From the NCBI RefSeq assembly GCF_035207705.1, contig NZ_CP128187.1, positions 3,472,001 to 3,536,000 on the forward strand: DNA of 64,000 bases, in the 5' to 3' direction. Source of the DNA: Maribacter sp. BPC-D8 (GTDB lineage: Bacteria > Bacteroidota > Bacteroidia > Flavobacteriales > Flavobacteriaceae). A model generated the notes under the pieces. It made no database searches, was not told the origin of the DNA, and saw only the letters and a list, made by a program, of their open reading frames with translations. Numbering within the stretch: position 1 is the stretch's first letter; the number at the start of each line of letters is the position of its first letter. Positions 46,010 through 55,079 of this stretch are shown piece after piece. The position numbers and the translations under genes were made by a program.

Positions 46010-46046
46010 CAAGATTATCTAATCTTTATTGTCAAACAATTCATAA

Positions 46047-46637
46047 ATGCATAGAAGAAAAATTCTCTTTATAACACATGCAAATGTAGTAGTTGACCCA
46101 AACAAACCTGTACCCGAATGGGGTTTATCGCAAAAGGGAAAAGAACGCCATTTATTGTTCAATTCGAATACTGAAACAAAGAATATTACAGCAGTTTATG
46201 CTAGTTACGAGCAAAAAGCCATTGACGGCGGTCTCATTTTATCTAACCATTTAGGTATTGCATTACAAAAGATCGAATCTTTAAAAGAAAACGACAGATC
46301 ATCTACAGGGTTTCTATATGAAGAAGAATTTCAAGCCACAGCGAACGATTTCTTTGCAAATCCAAATCAGTCCATTAGAGGCTGGGAAAAAGCTATTAAC
46401 GCTCAAAACAGAATTGTTTCCGCCATGAAAAATATAATTTCAACAGATAAGAGTTCTGGCGATATTGCGGTGGTCGCTCATGGCGGTGTTGGAACATTAC
46501 TTTTCTGCTTCTTGGCAGGTAAAGAAATATCAAGACAATACGACCAACCACCAAATGGTGGCGGTAATTTTTTTACTTTTTATATAGACAATTTCGAAAT
46601 CATACATGATTGGCGAGACATTGGTTTAGCAGACTAA
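46047..46637 (+). CDS. Histidine-phosphatase-like protein with altered RHG motif
   Basis: 196 residues of the phosphoglycerate-mutase-like fold: ILFITHANVVVDPN at the start, where RHG/RHA is usual (Arg to Thr), then EWGLSQKGKERHLL. AVVAHGGVGTLLF (about 140-152) supplies the second catalytic His. Loss of the first Arg should weaken phosphate binding. It follows core GTTACACTTC (46001), but the mate on the right is replaced by the ogt tail of P4. Substrate unknown. Confidence 0.72.
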   Translation: MHRRKILFITHANVVVDPNKPVPEWGLSQKGKERHLLFNSNTETKNITAVYASYEQKAIDGGLILSNHLGIALQKIESLKENDRSSTGFLYEEEFQATANDFFANPNQSIRGWEKAINAQNRIVSAMKNIISTDKSSGDIAVVAHGGVGTLLFCFLAGKEISRQYDQPPNGGGNFFTFYIDNFEIIHDWRDIGLAD

Positions 46638-46659
46638 ACTTAGCAGCATTTTGCATAAA

Positions 46660-46680
46660 AAACAGCAAATTCTGTTCTAA
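46660..46680 (+). pseudogene. Decayed ogt 3' end, copy 4
   Basis: Reads KQQILF-stop, against KQQSLF-stop in ogt, immediately before P element 4. Confidence 0.65.
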
Positions 46681-47030
46681 AATGGCTGCTTTTCCCACTA
46701 AAAAAACAAACCAGCTAGTTTGTTAAGTGCCTAAAAGACTCCTTTAACTTCGTACACTTTGCATTTAATCGATGTTATTGCGATTGCTGTCGTTAGTTTC
46801 AAAAACTCTTCACTCATTTTACCAGTAAAAAACAGACCGATTGGTTGGTTTGTTATTTTTAAGATAATTCTCTTCTGAGTTCAATTAATTTCTAATTAGC
46901 ACCAAAAATTAATGTTGATTATGGTTTTTTGGTTGCGGAAGTTGATAGTTAATTGTAGGTTTATTCTTTAGTGGTATATTAGTGAGCAGACGAAATATCT
47001 AATTGCACAATGGCTGTAAGTCAATACCCA
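46681..47030 (+). repeat. P element copy 4
   Basis: Hairpin AACAAACCAGCTAGTTTGTT (about 46704-46724), T-flanked hairpin (about 46826-46860) and promoter. The downstream palindrome is reduced to one arm (TATCTAATTG). No gene. Confidence 0.85.
46952..46982 (+). promoter_or_regulatory. Promoter of P element 4
   Basis: ATTG (46952-46955), 19 bp, TATATTAG (46975-46982), identical to copy 1. Confidence 0.75.
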
Positions 47031-47040
47031 AAAAACTAAA

Positions 47041-47946
47041 ATGAGTATACTAAAGAAAATATTCGGGAATAAATCTACTCCTAAAAAAACCAAATTAAGA
47101 AAACAATATCTGGCTGGCTGGGAGGTAAATTTAGATGGTAAGGAACATTGTCTCAGTTTTATCGAAACACAAATAACAGATAAACAAACAGCAGAAAGTA
47201 TGTATTCTCATATCATTTTGACTTATGATGAAAATAACTTTTTAGAGTTTGCCGAATCCAAAGATGAGGATGGAAATAATGAAGAACTGATCATAAAAGA
47301 CGACCAAATAAAATATAGGGATTTAAGAATTAACAAGGTTTTCAATTTTGAAAAAACTGAAAATGGAGAAAATTGGATTGGTGGAAATATACCATCTGAC
47401 TTTTCAATTCCGGCAAACAATTGTCCAGGCTCTTTTCAATATCTAGGAAAATTAAGTAAAGAAAGTAAAGCCTTTGATTGGCTTCCATTTGACATAAACC
47501 TTATTTGCCCAATATATTTAGATTTGGATAAAATATGGCTAGACTATTCTGAGCCGAATTCTCCCAAAATATTGAATTTAGAAAAAGTAAACTCTCTTTC
47601 TACAGCTTATGACGATTTAAAATCAGATTCATTTATAGAATACAATAAAATCCGTTTTACAACAAAAGAGGATAAAGCTATTGGTTATGGAATTGGATTT
47701 TCAGGAATACCTAATTGGATTCAATTTTCGGATATTCCAAAATGTCCAAAAACACATAAAACAATGAGGTTTTTATGTCAATTACAAAGTAGTGATGAGA
47801 TAAAAACTAAAAAAACCAATATCACACCAGCTGATAAATGGTACATAAAATACTTTGAGAAAATGAATTTCTGGGGAGATGGAGATTTATATGTGTTCTT
47901 TGAGCCCGAATCAAAAATTGCTTGTTATATGATTCAAAACACTTAA
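47041..47946 (+). CDS. DUF1963-like (YwqG-type) cytoplasmic protein
   Basis: 301 residues, no signal peptide. The C-terminal part GIPNWIQFSDIPKCPKTHKTMRFLCQLQSSDE and WGDGDLYVFFEPESKIACYMI has the layout of the DUF1963/YwqG family (W.Q..D.P.CP...M.F..Q......GD.G..Y.F). Roles in this family include immunity-like proteins. First gene after P4. Function unknown. Confidence 0.6.
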   Translation: MSILKKIFGNKSTPKKTKLRKQYLAGWEVNLDGKEHCLSFIETQITDKQTAESMYSHIILTYDENNFLEFAESKDEDGNNEELIIKDDQIKYRDLRINKVFNFEKTENGENWIGGNIPSDFSIPANNCPGSFQYLGKLSKESKAFDWLPFDINLICPIYLDLDKIWLDYSEPNSPKILNLEKVNSLSTAYDDLKSDSFIEYNKIRFTTKEDKAIGYGIGFSGIPNWIQFSDIPKCPKTHKTMRFLCQLQSSDEIKTKKTNITPADKWYIKYFEKMNFWGDGDLYVFFEPESKIACYMIQNT

Positions 47947-47952
47947 AAATAA

Positions 47953-48158
47953 ACGCCTTACAATACGGTATATAAAATATAGCTAATAAGTGCTAAATTC
48001 AATGGTTTGTACTTATTTGCAAAGACCGCCAAATTTTCAAAATTGGCTTTTAAAATTTATAAGTTAAAAACAAAATATAAAAATACGGCTCTGTGTTTAT
48101 CCGAAAAAAATAGTGTGTATTTACAAGATACCTTTCATACACAAACACATTATCAAAG
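47953..48158 (+). repeat. attC-like site 16 (decayed right core)
   Basis: Left CGCCTTACAA, right CATTATCAAAG instead of GTTATC. Arms GTATATAAAATATAGCTAATAAG / TTTCATACAC as in site 4. Confidence 0.68.
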
Positions 48159-48170
48159 TTCAAATAAAAG

Positions 48171-48344
48171 ATGATATTAAAAAGAATTTTATTGATAGCT
48201 ATTTTTGGAGTGGTATTCTTAGGTTGCGAAACGGACTCGCTACCTTGTGAAGATGGGTATATAGAATTACCAGGTCAAAATGGACCTGTTTGCGTGCCTA
48301 AAGAAGAGGTAAGAGCTGTTAACATGTCAACACCCTTAAGTTAA
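48171..48344 (+). CDS. Small lipoprotein (57 residues)
   Basis: MILKRILLIAIFGVVFLGCETD: lipobox FLGC at residues 16-19. Short mature part with a CEDGYIELPGQNGPVC segment, two Cys perhaps disulphide-linked. It lies 17 bp before the EcsC-like gene. Unknown role. Confidence 0.6.
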   Translation: MILKRILLIAIFGVVFLGCETDSLPCEDGYIELPGQNGPVCVPKEEVRAVNMSTPLS

Positions 48345-48361
48345 AATAAACGATAAATTAT

Positions 48362-49195
48362 ATGCTCGTAAAAAATGTCATTTCTAGAGAAGACCTTGAA
48401 ACCATTAAAAAGTGTAAAGCTTCAATGGAGCATATAGGTTGGGCTATAAAAGGAGTTAATATTATTGGAAACTCTTTAGAAACAGGAGCTAGATTTATTC
48501 CTGAAAAAGCGCTAAATGTCCTTCAAAAATCTACAGAAAAAATATTGCTGGGATTATTAAAGGCTAATCTCCTTACCATTTCAAAAAACAAACCGTTAAA
48601 AGAACCTTCTAGTATTACGTATAAAGCTATAGTTATTGGCTCAGGAACTGTTGGTGGTTTTTTTGGCTCGACTACGGGTATTGGAACAGCCATTTTCGCT
48701 TCTGAAATGACCATTACCACAAAGTACATTTTACGCAGTATTATGGATATAGCTAGAAGCCAGGGTGAGGATATTTATTCCCTTGAAGGGCAAATGCAAT
48801 GTATGGAAGTATTTGCGTTAGGCGGTAAGTCAAAAGATGATGATGGTATGGACACAAGCTATTATGTAGCACGCGCTGCTTTGTCATCAACTTTAAAGAA
48901 TCTTACTTCGGCTAGCTTACAAGCGGCTATTAAGACTGCAGCAAATAGTTCTGTTGTTTTTGGTTCTAGTGCTATGAATAAATTCATCACCCAAATAGCA
49001 GCGAGATTTAGTGTATTAATTAGCGAGAAGTTTATGGCACAAGCTGTTCCAATTGCCGGAGCACTAGGTGGCGGTTCTATGAACTTTATTTTTATCAATC
49101 ATTTTCAGAAAATGGCGACTTCACACTTTACACTAAGAAGGTTGGAGCGTAAATATGGTGAAGATGCTGTGAGGGAGGCATATTCAAAAATCTAA
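48362..49195 (+). CDS. EcsC-family protein
   Basis: 277 residues. Hydrophobic Gly-rich helices (VIGSGTVGGFFGSTTGIGTAIFASEMTITTKYIL) and MQCMEVFALGGKSKDDDGMDTSYYVARAAL are typical of EcsC-domain proteins. GAVPIAGALGGGSMNFIFINHFQKMA closes the domain. Likely membrane-associated; linked in other species to ABC exporters and protein secretion by EcsAB, which is not present here. Downstream, 49196-49370, is an attC fragment with no gene. Confidence 0.8.
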   Translation: MLVKNVISREDLETIKKCKASMEHIGWAIKGVNIIGNSLETGARFIPEKALNVLQKSTEKILLGLLKANLLTISKNKPLKEPSSITYKAIVIGSGTVGGFFGSTTGIGTAIFASEMTITTKYILRSIMDIARSQGEDIYSLEGQMQCMEVFALGGKSKDDDGMDTSYYVARAALSSTLKNLTSASLQAAIKTAANSSVVFGSSAMNKFITQIAARFSVLISEKFMAQAVPIAGALGGGSMNFIFINHFQKMATSHFTLRRLERKYGEDAVREAYSKI

Positions 49196-49298
49196 AAAAG
49201 CTTTAAAAATAATAATAAACCGGAAGATGAATTTCCCACTCAGTCGTAAATGTTACGCCGGACTTCTAACTTGGATGAAAAATAACTTAAACGGAAAA

Positions 49299-49365
49299 CA
49301 ACGTTGGGTATCAATTACTATGATTAATACGGACTTCAGGTTTTTCGCCAAGGTTTGCTTAATAT
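49299..49365 (+). repeat. attC-like site 17, left part only
   Basis: CAACGTTGGGTATC followed by ATGATTAATACGGACTTCAGG, then joined to the next gene; the right half is lost. Confidence 0.6.
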
Positions 49366-49370
49366 AAAAG

Positions 49371-49931
49371 ATGCAGACACTATTCATTTTTATTGGAGTT
49401 TTAAGCTTTCCACTTTTAATTTATTCAATTAAACTTGTCATAAATCAATTGAAATTGAAAGAAATTTCAGTTTTCGATTTAACTGAAAAAACTAAAGATT
49501 TTGAAATAACAAAAAACGGAATTCACGCCATATGTATGCTGGGTATTAGTTCTGACTTCAAAATTTCAGGTCTTGAAGCTAGTATAATTACACCAAATGG
49601 AAAACAAATTAACCTGACAGAAAATTTAATTAGGTATAGTTCTCTAAGAAAAAGAGTAAAAACAGTTGAGCAATGGAAGTTTGAAACAAATCAAAACGGA
49701 AAACATACATTGTTTATAAAAAATCTAGATGATTATATATCAAAAAATCCAATTCTGAAATCTGGAAAACCATTTAGCAATAGAAAAATAGAAACTAAAT
49801 CACTCAAAATATTAGTAAAACAAAGTGTTTCTACAAAACATCGATTGATTTCAATAATTGGTTTAGTACTTGGAATAAACGGATCATTTTGGGGAATTAT
49901 GCTTGGAATAAACCCTAATCTTTTTGGGTAA
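49371..49931 (+). CDS. Membrane protein with a soluble middle domain
   Basis: 186 residues. Hydrophobic N-terminus (3-25) and C-terminus (RLISIIGLVLGINGSFWGIMLGI), so both ends are in the membrane with a beta-rich loop (FEITKNGIHAICMLGISSDFKISGLEASI) between. It starts 6 bp after a truncated attC. No family seen. Confidence 0.6.
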   Translation: MQTLFIFIGVLSFPLLIYSIKLVINQLKLKEISVFDLTEKTKDFEITKNGIHAICMLGISSDFKISGLEASIITPNGKQINLTENLIRYSSLRKRVKTVEQWKFETNQNGKHTLFIKNLDDYISKNPILKSGKPFSNRKIETKSLKILVKQSVSTKHRLISIIGLVLGINGSFWGIMLGINPNLFG

Positions 49932-49948
49932 AAACTACACACAAAAAC

Positions 49949-49960
49949 GTTTTAGCACAT
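49949..49960 (+). repeat. attC-like site 18, right core only
   Basis: AACGTTTTAGCACAT: only a core (GTTTTAGCAC) is left between two genes, with ATG 49961 directly after it. Confidence 0.5.
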
Positions 49961-50659
49961 ATGATGAAACCTATGAACAAAATTTTAACCTTCCTATTTT
50001 TATCAATTATAACAGTTTCTTGCAAAAAGGACATCGGCGTAACTGAAAAAGAGGTGAATTCAGTACAACAAGTACTAAATTTTTATGGCGGCGAATGTCG
50101 AAGACATAAGGGGTTTGACTCTGAAAACGGAGAAACTAAAACCTACTTTGAACTTGAAATGAGTAAAAGCACTTTACTTGAAAACAATTCTCAAAGGTTA
50201 ATGCCACATTCTGGTAATATTGCTTATTTATTTTATTCAAGTTTAGACAACGAAAAATCAAACTATAATCAAGTTAGGGTTAAAATAAATCTGGATAACG
50301 GAACTAGTTCTGAGTTTTCTTATTCAGACAAAGAAATAGAGGAAATCGAAAAACTAATGCCGAATATAAATCTGATATCTGAATTATTGGCAGGTAAAAA
50401 ATATACAAACTTAAAAGACCTATTCGATAAAAGTATTGAATTAGAACCAGAAGATTTAGCTCAATTATTCAGTAATCTCGAAAATGAATACGGAATTATA
50501 AAACAATCTCAATTTCAAGGTTTTGAATTTAAGGACACCAATAATTTCGGTCAAGTAATAAAAGTAAACGTTGTGCAAATTAGAGAGAAGGTTGCTTTGA
50601 CAATGGCTTTAGTTTTTAACAAAAATAATCAGAATTTAATAGCTATAGAATTTGAATAA
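49961..50659 (+). CDS. Lipoprotein, cassette gene
   Basis: 232 residues. MNKILTFLFLSIITVSCKKD with lipobox TVSC at about residue 21. The mature part includes ECRRHKGFDSENGETKTYFELEMSKS. Its C-terminal half (LIAIEFE-ending) suggests a compact soluble domain. Unit has no clear right attC; a decayed short attC (50663-50720) follows. Unknown function. Confidence 0.62.
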   Translation: MMKPMNKILTFLFLSIITVSCKKDIGVTEKEVNSVQQVLNFYGGECRRHKGFDSENGETKTYFELEMSKSTLLENNSQRLMPHSGNIAYLFYSSLDNEKSNYNQVRVKINLDNGTSSEFSYSDKEIEEIEKLMPNINLISELLAGKKYTNLKDLFDKSIELEPEDLAQLFSNLENEYGIIKQSQFQGFEFKDTNNFGQVIKVNVVQIREKVALTMALVFNKNNQNLIAIEFE

Positions 50660-50672
50660 AATACTTGATAAA

Positions 50673-50885
50673 GCAAAGAGCTGAGCTGAAAACCGATTAA
50701 CATCTAACTCAATCTACCCACATCATTTCTATCATAATCTAACCCTGTTTTAGCTATGCCGTAAGCTGGTTTAATCAATTTGCTACAGACTTCGATCAAG
50801 CAATTTTTTTGTTCTTTCCTTTTAAAACTTTGCTGTCATATAACACCTAGCATTGAGGGCTATGGTTATTAGCTGTTAACTGCAC
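50673..50885 (+). repeat. Repeat R2, copy b (with decayed short attC at its start)
   Basis: Homologous to 40141-40338. Begins AAGAGCTGAGCTGAAAA, like the short attC at 45945. No gene. Confidence 0.72.
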
Positions 50886-50942
50886 AGCAAACAATGGTTA
50901 TTGAACCATAAGAGCCCGTTTAAGCAACAAATTTTGTTCTAA
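50886..50942 (+). pseudogene. Decayed ogt 3' end, copy 5
   Basis: Nineteen codons read SKQWLLNHKSPFKQQILF-stop, closely matching the last codons of ogt, with the stop kept. Confidence 0.82.
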
Positions 50943-51290
50943 AATGGCTGCTTTGCCCACTCAAACAACAAACCAGCTAGTTTGTTTACTACCTAAAACA
51001 CCCATTTAACTCCGTTCGCTTTACATTTTGTCCATACAAGTGCAATTTCCGTCGCTATTCTCAGTGTTTTACGACGCATTATAGCAATAAATAACCGACC
51101 ACATGGTCGGTTTCTTGTTTTTAAGACCATTTATCTTCTAAGAGCCATTAATAACTAATTAGCCCTCTACAATTAAAAGCAATCATTGTTTTTCGCAATA
51201 GAAAGTTCTAAGCTAATTGTAGGTTTATTCTTTAATGGTATATTAGTAACTAGACGACATCAACAATTACATTTATACGATTGTTGGCGG
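50943..51290 (+). repeat. P element copy 5
   Basis: Hairpin AACAAACCAGCTAGTTTGTT (50966-50985), hairpin ACCGACC...GGTCGGTTT (about 51093-51112) and promoter. The palindrome keeps only CAATTACATT (51272 region). No gene. Confidence 0.84.
51216..51246 (+). promoter_or_regulatory. Promoter of P element 5
   Basis: ATTG (51216-51219), 19 bp, TATATTAG (51239-51246); one spacer change (TTAATGG for TTAGTGG). Confidence 0.72.
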
Positions 51291-51303
51291 TAATTTTAAA
51301 AAT

Positions 51304-52239
51304 ATGGGAACTTGGAGTGCTGAAATATTAGGCAATGATTCTGCGATGGACGTTTATGGTTTTTTTGAAAAACTGTATAATAAACAAGAGCTTAGCATTG
51401 ATGAAATTAAACGAGATACTCTTTCTAAGTTTGGGTTATTTAATGACAATAATGAACCCGTTTATGGCAACGAAGAATGGCTTGCCTATGCTTTTGCATG
51501 TTGGGAATATAAAGCGATAGACAATGAGACCATAAAAATTGTCGCCAATATATTAAATGATAAGGATGACATAAAAGAAGATTGGGAAGAATTAGCAAAT
51601 GAACGCATAAAAGAAATTGAATTATTCTACATTAAAATTCAAACGCCACCTAAGAGGAAAAAAAGAATTAAAAAAGAGTACATCGTTGAAATACCTTTTA
51701 AAATAGGAGATTGTATACTTACAACCTGTGAAAATGGAAAATATAGTATTACAATTCTTTTAGATATCAATAAAAAAAAGGATAGTCAAAATATGTGGAC
51801 TTATTATTTTGCAACTACTCGTATTTATTCTGAAGACAAACCAACACCAGAGACCATAAAAAATAGTCATTTTTTAGTGGTTAATTATGGAGAAACTTGG
51901 GAAGGAGAAATTACAAACTATTACATAGAAAATCCTACTGTATGGATTAGAGGAAGTTTTATGGGCTCCATAAAAAATGAAACAGAAAAGCAAGAAAAAG
52001 AAAAAGAATTACTCGGTTATGAAATTATAACGAATCTTAATTTTACAACAATACCAGAGTTACCTAAATCTTTTGGGTATTTTAGATTAGACAGTGACTA
52101 TTTTATAAAAAATCAATCAAAATGGGAAGAACAAAATACAAACATTATAGATTTATCATATCCCATAAAAAATTACCTTGAAATACCAGAAATCGTAAAA
52201 GAAAAACCTAAGAAAAAGAAATGGCAATTTTGGAAATAA
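51304..52239 (+). CDS. DUF4259 domain protein, cassette gene
   Basis: 311 residues. The start MGTWSAEILGNDSAMDVYGFFEKLY matches the DUF4259 N-terminus, with an acidic helical segment (IKEDWEELANERIKEIE) to about 120. The remainder is mixed alpha/beta, ending in a basic tail. DUF4259 genes often sit in toxin-immunity or defence-like neighbourhoods. First gene after P5. A short attC-like end follows (52241-52340). Confidence 0.72.
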   Translation: MGTWSAEILGNDSAMDVYGFFEKLYNKQELSIDEIKRDTLSKFGLFNDNNEPVYGNEEWLAYAFACWEYKAIDNETIKIVANILNDKDDIKEDWEELANERIKEIELFYIKIQTPPKRKKRIKKEYIVEIPFKIGDCILTTCENGKYSITILLDINKKKDSQNMWTYYFATTRIYSEDKPTPETIKNSHFLVVNYGETWEGEITNYYIENPTVWIRGSFMGSIKNETEKQEKEKELLGYEIITNLNFTTIPELPKSFGYFRLDSDYFIKNQSKWEEQNTNIIDLSYPIKNYLEIPEIVKEKPKKKKWQFWK

Positions 52240-52240
52240 C

Positions 52241-52340
52241 TACCATCGCACCGGCTATAATTAAAAGTGCCATATTCATAGGTTTATGAATATTTTCTTG
52301 CCTGCCCCCTACTTGGCATTGCAAAACGTTATCAAAAACA
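52241..52340 (+). repeat. attC-like site 19 (short, decayed)
   Basis: Left ACTACCATCGCACC, right GTTATCAAAA (52328). Partial arms GGCTATAATTAAAAGTGCC / GGCATTGC. Confidence 0.5.
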
Positions 52341-52389
52341 GCTCAATATTTTCTGTGATTTATCTAGTAATTAACTACCTTTTTAAGCC

Positions 52390-53010
52390 ATGAAACATTT
52401 ATTACTACTCCAAGCTTTAATCCTTTTATTGATATTAAATTCATGCAAAGAAAATATTGATAAAAAAGAAGAAAATGAAACCCTAATTCAAGAAAAACCA
52501 ATTACAAGAAAACTAGAAAATAGTGCTTGTAAAGCTTCTTTTGACACAATAGGTAATTCTCAAGCACCAGTAGAACTAATTGGTTTGTATGAAAATATTG
52601 TGAATACAAATGACCATACTTATGGTTACTCATTAAAACTATGGAAATTAGAAGAGCAAATACTAGGTTTTTTCAACGTCTATGAAAGCAGCCTTGAACC
52701 TGATAGAAGTGGAGTAATAACAAGCGGCTCTTTAGCTACTAATGATAGCTTATACATTGAGGCATGGACTAAAGAAAGTAAAGGTTTTAAGGATTGGCAA
52801 CAATCTGATGTACATGTTTTTTCATTTTCAGGAAAACTGAATGACAATAAATTAACAGGTACATTATCTACGCTTAACTGCTCAAATAATACTGTGGAAT
52901 ATGTTCAACAACTAGAACTAAGTTATTCTGAGATGTGGCCGTTAGAAAGTTATGCAAACATTGAAGATTGGAAAGAGAACTATTCTAATGACCTTGATAT
53001 GGCAAACTAA
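52390..53010 (+). CDS. Lipoprotein, cassette gene
   Basis: 206 residues. MKHLLLLQALILLLILNSCKENIDKK has a lipobox LNSC (Cys at about residue 19). The beta-rich soluble part (TYGYSLKLWKLEEQILGFFNVYESSLEP, VHVFSFSGKLNDNKLTGTLSTLNC) looks like a lipocalin or META-type domain. It is directly followed by the ogt tail of P6, so the right attC is lost. Confidence 0.64.
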   Translation: MKHLLLLQALILLLILNSCKENIDKKEENETLIQEKPITRKLENSACKASFDTIGNSQAPVELIGLYENIVNTNDHTYGYSLKLWKLEEQILGFFNVYESSLEPDRSGVITSGSLATNDSLYIEAWTKESKGFKDWQQSDVHVFSFSGKLNDNKLTGTLSTLNCSNNTVEYVQQLELSYSEMWPLESYANIEDWKENYSNDLDMAN

Positions 53011-53020
53011 AATCTACTTA

Positions 53021-53074
53021 AAACAGTGGTTATTGAACCATAAGAGTTCGTTTAAACAGTGAAATTTGCTCTAA
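53021..53074 (+). pseudogene. Decayed ogt 3' end, copy 6
   Basis: Reads KQWLLNHKSSFKQ-stop then NLL-stop; the match to KQWLLNHESPVKQ of ogt is clear, the end mutated. Confidence 0.75.
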
Positions 53075-53360
53075 AATAGCTACTGTTCCCAACCAAAAAA
53101 CAAACTACTTGGTTTGTTGTGTGCTCAAAACGCCTATTTAACTTCATACGCTTTGCACTTTGTCGATAAAATTGCGAATACTGTCGTTTTTTAAAAGAAT
53201 GCTTACCACATTTTAGAAGCAAAAAACCGACTAATTAGTCGGTTTGATGTTTATAGCCATTTCTATTGAATATGATTATTATGATTGTGGTTTTCACTCA
53301 TGCAAGGCGCCTTGTTAACTGTAGTTTTATTCTTTAGTGGTATATTAGCTAGGTAAGTTT
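53075..53360 (+). repeat. P element copy 6 (no palindrome)
   Basis: Hairpins (53094-53118 and 53226-53245, ACCGACTAATTAGTCGGT) and promoter. The palindrome and attI-like end are missing. Confidence 0.82.
53318..53348 (+). promoter_or_regulatory. Promoter of P element 6
   Basis: ACTG (53318-53321), 19 bp, TATATTAG (53341-53348); the -33 box has changed from ATTG. Confidence 0.68.
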
Positions 53361-53433
53361 TAATAACAAAAGTGGTAGATAAACGTAACTCTGGTTTATT
53401 TATATGTACGTTAACACCAACTAGAAAAAACAG

Positions 53434-54277
53434 AATGAAGAAAATTTTAGTCATAACAATTCTATTGATTACAACGCAAAATCTAATTTCTCAAACAGCA
53501 GAAGAACTTAACTCAAAAGGAATTGAACTTGCTAAAAAAGGAAAAATAGACGAAGCATTCTTAATTTTTGAAAAAGCAATAACTCTTTATCCAGATTCAC
53601 CAGGGCCATATTCAAACAGAGGAAATGTTTATCGAATGAGAAAAGAATATGACCTCGCAATTAATGATTATTCTAAATCTTTGGATTTAAATCCTGATAA
53701 TTTAAGTGTCCGTTATTCGAGAGCTGACACCTATATGGATAATGGAAAGTTTGAAATGGCTATATCTGACTATTCTAAAATAATCGAAAAAAAACCTACT
53801 TTCTCTGATATTTACTTTGATAGAGCTTATGCAAATATCAGGTTAGAGAAATATGGGAATGCCAAAATAGATTTAGAATCACAATTAGAAATAACACCAA
53901 AAGATTTCAAGTCATTAGCGAATCTGATAAACATAAAAACTAAATTAGAATTGTTTGATGAAGCATTAGCAGATTATCAAAAAATAGTGACTGAATTTCC
54001 AAATCAGCCAAACCTTCACATTCTTTATAACAATTGGGCAAGTCTTTATAGAGAAATTGAGAAACCAAAAGAAGCATTATTAAAAATCAATAAAGCTTTG
54101 AATTTGAAAAAAAGCTATGATATTGGACTTTTCAATCGAGCAGGTATTTATTTGGAACTTGGTGAGGAAAAAAATGCTTGTAAAGACTTTAAGAAAGCAC
54201 TTATGTTAGACCTTGAAAAGAATAAGCATTTCGAAGCTGATGAAGATTTTGAGAAACTTAAAAAATTATGTGAATAA
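53434..54277 (+). CDS. Exported TPR protein
   Basis: About 280 residues from ATG 53434 (MKKILVITILLITTQNLISQTAEE, signal peptide). The frame is open to 53372, but the prefix is not protein-like. Six or seven TPR motifs: GIELAKKGKIDEAFLIFEKAITLYPDSPGPYSNRGNVYRM and NDYSKSLDLNPDNLS among others. Probably a periplasmic scaffold. It lies just after P6. Confidence 0.72.
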
Positions 54278-54383
54278 TTCATTGCTAGTTAATGCTTACT
54301 TACGAAAGTCCTCGCGGTATTTCTATCTGTGATTCATTTGCTAACTTTTTGCTTAAACTCGCAACGAAATCATACACTAGAAG

Positions 54384-54450
54384 GTTATAGCCAAACTGAA
54401 AGCAACCCTTTATTTTCTGCCTATTCGCCATATAATTAACGTTGTAAAAC
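54384..54450 (+). repeat. attC-like right halves, site 20
   Basis: Two cores in a row: GTTATAGC (54384, after CATACACTAGAAG) and GTTGTAAAAC (54441, after CCATATAATTAAC). Together they mark a deletion between two cassettes. Confidence 0.6.
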
Positions 54451-54474
54451 ATAATGCTGTCACCAAAATAAACA

Positions 54475-55005
54475 ATGAATCTAAAAAATATTGCTAAGGC
54501 TATTCTTGTTTTTATAACGCTATTAATAATTACTTTTTCTCCATTCTATTTTTTTACAATAAAAAAAGAAAGTAAAGAACTAATTCATAAAACTGAATTT
54601 GAAAAACAAAAAGTAAAAATAGATTCCATTGACATTCAAACTTCAAATATTGACGGAGCAGGAAAAGCAAAACAGTACTACATCTATTATCATAATAAAA
54701 AGGATCATATAAGTTTATTAGACTATCGAGATGTAGTTTTTTCGACCAAAAAACAAAAAAAAGATTTCGATCATTTCTTATCTCTAACAAAAAGTGATAG
54801 CACATTTTATTTACCAAGCAATGATTCTATATGGATTTGGCATCATCCGATTTTAGAAGATAATTATGGAACTGAAAATGAAACACATTTAGATGTTTCA
54901 AATAATATTTTATTAATAATTGTAAATACGTTATTACTTATAATCTCAATTTCCGCTTTGTTTTGGCAAATTAAACAATGGACCAAAAAAAAGCTTAATG
55001 ATTAA
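54475..55005 (+). CDS. Membrane protein with two terminal helices, cassette gene
   Basis: 176 residues. TM helix at about 9-29 and a second near the C-terminus (ILLIIVNTLLLIISISALFWQI); the periplasmic loop contains YYIYYHNKKDHISLLDYRDVVF and WIWHHPILEDN. Unit ends GTTGTAAAAC (54441) / GTTTTACAAC (55080) pair perfectly. No family seen. Confidence 0.64.
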   Translation: MNLKNIAKAILVFITLLIITFSPFYFFTIKKESKELIHKTEFEKQKVKIDSIDIQTSNIDGAGKAKQYYIYYHNKKDHISLLDYRDVVFSTKKQKKDFDHFLSLTKSDSTFYLPSNDSIWIWHHPILEDNYGTENETHLDVSNNILLIIVNTLLLIISISALFWQIKQWTKKKLND

Positions 55006-55079
55006 TTTTAAACAATTTATAGACTAAAAGAAGAGGAAAAGTACAATCGGTATTATTTTTAAAAGTAACGTTTTACAAC

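Noticed and set aside
28833..46724. Hairpins AACAAAC/GTTTGTT as ordinary terminators of the upstream gene
   Set aside because: Their A-run precedes the stem and no T-run follows on the plus strand, so they would terminate minus-strand transcripts. They are better described as part of the repeated module.
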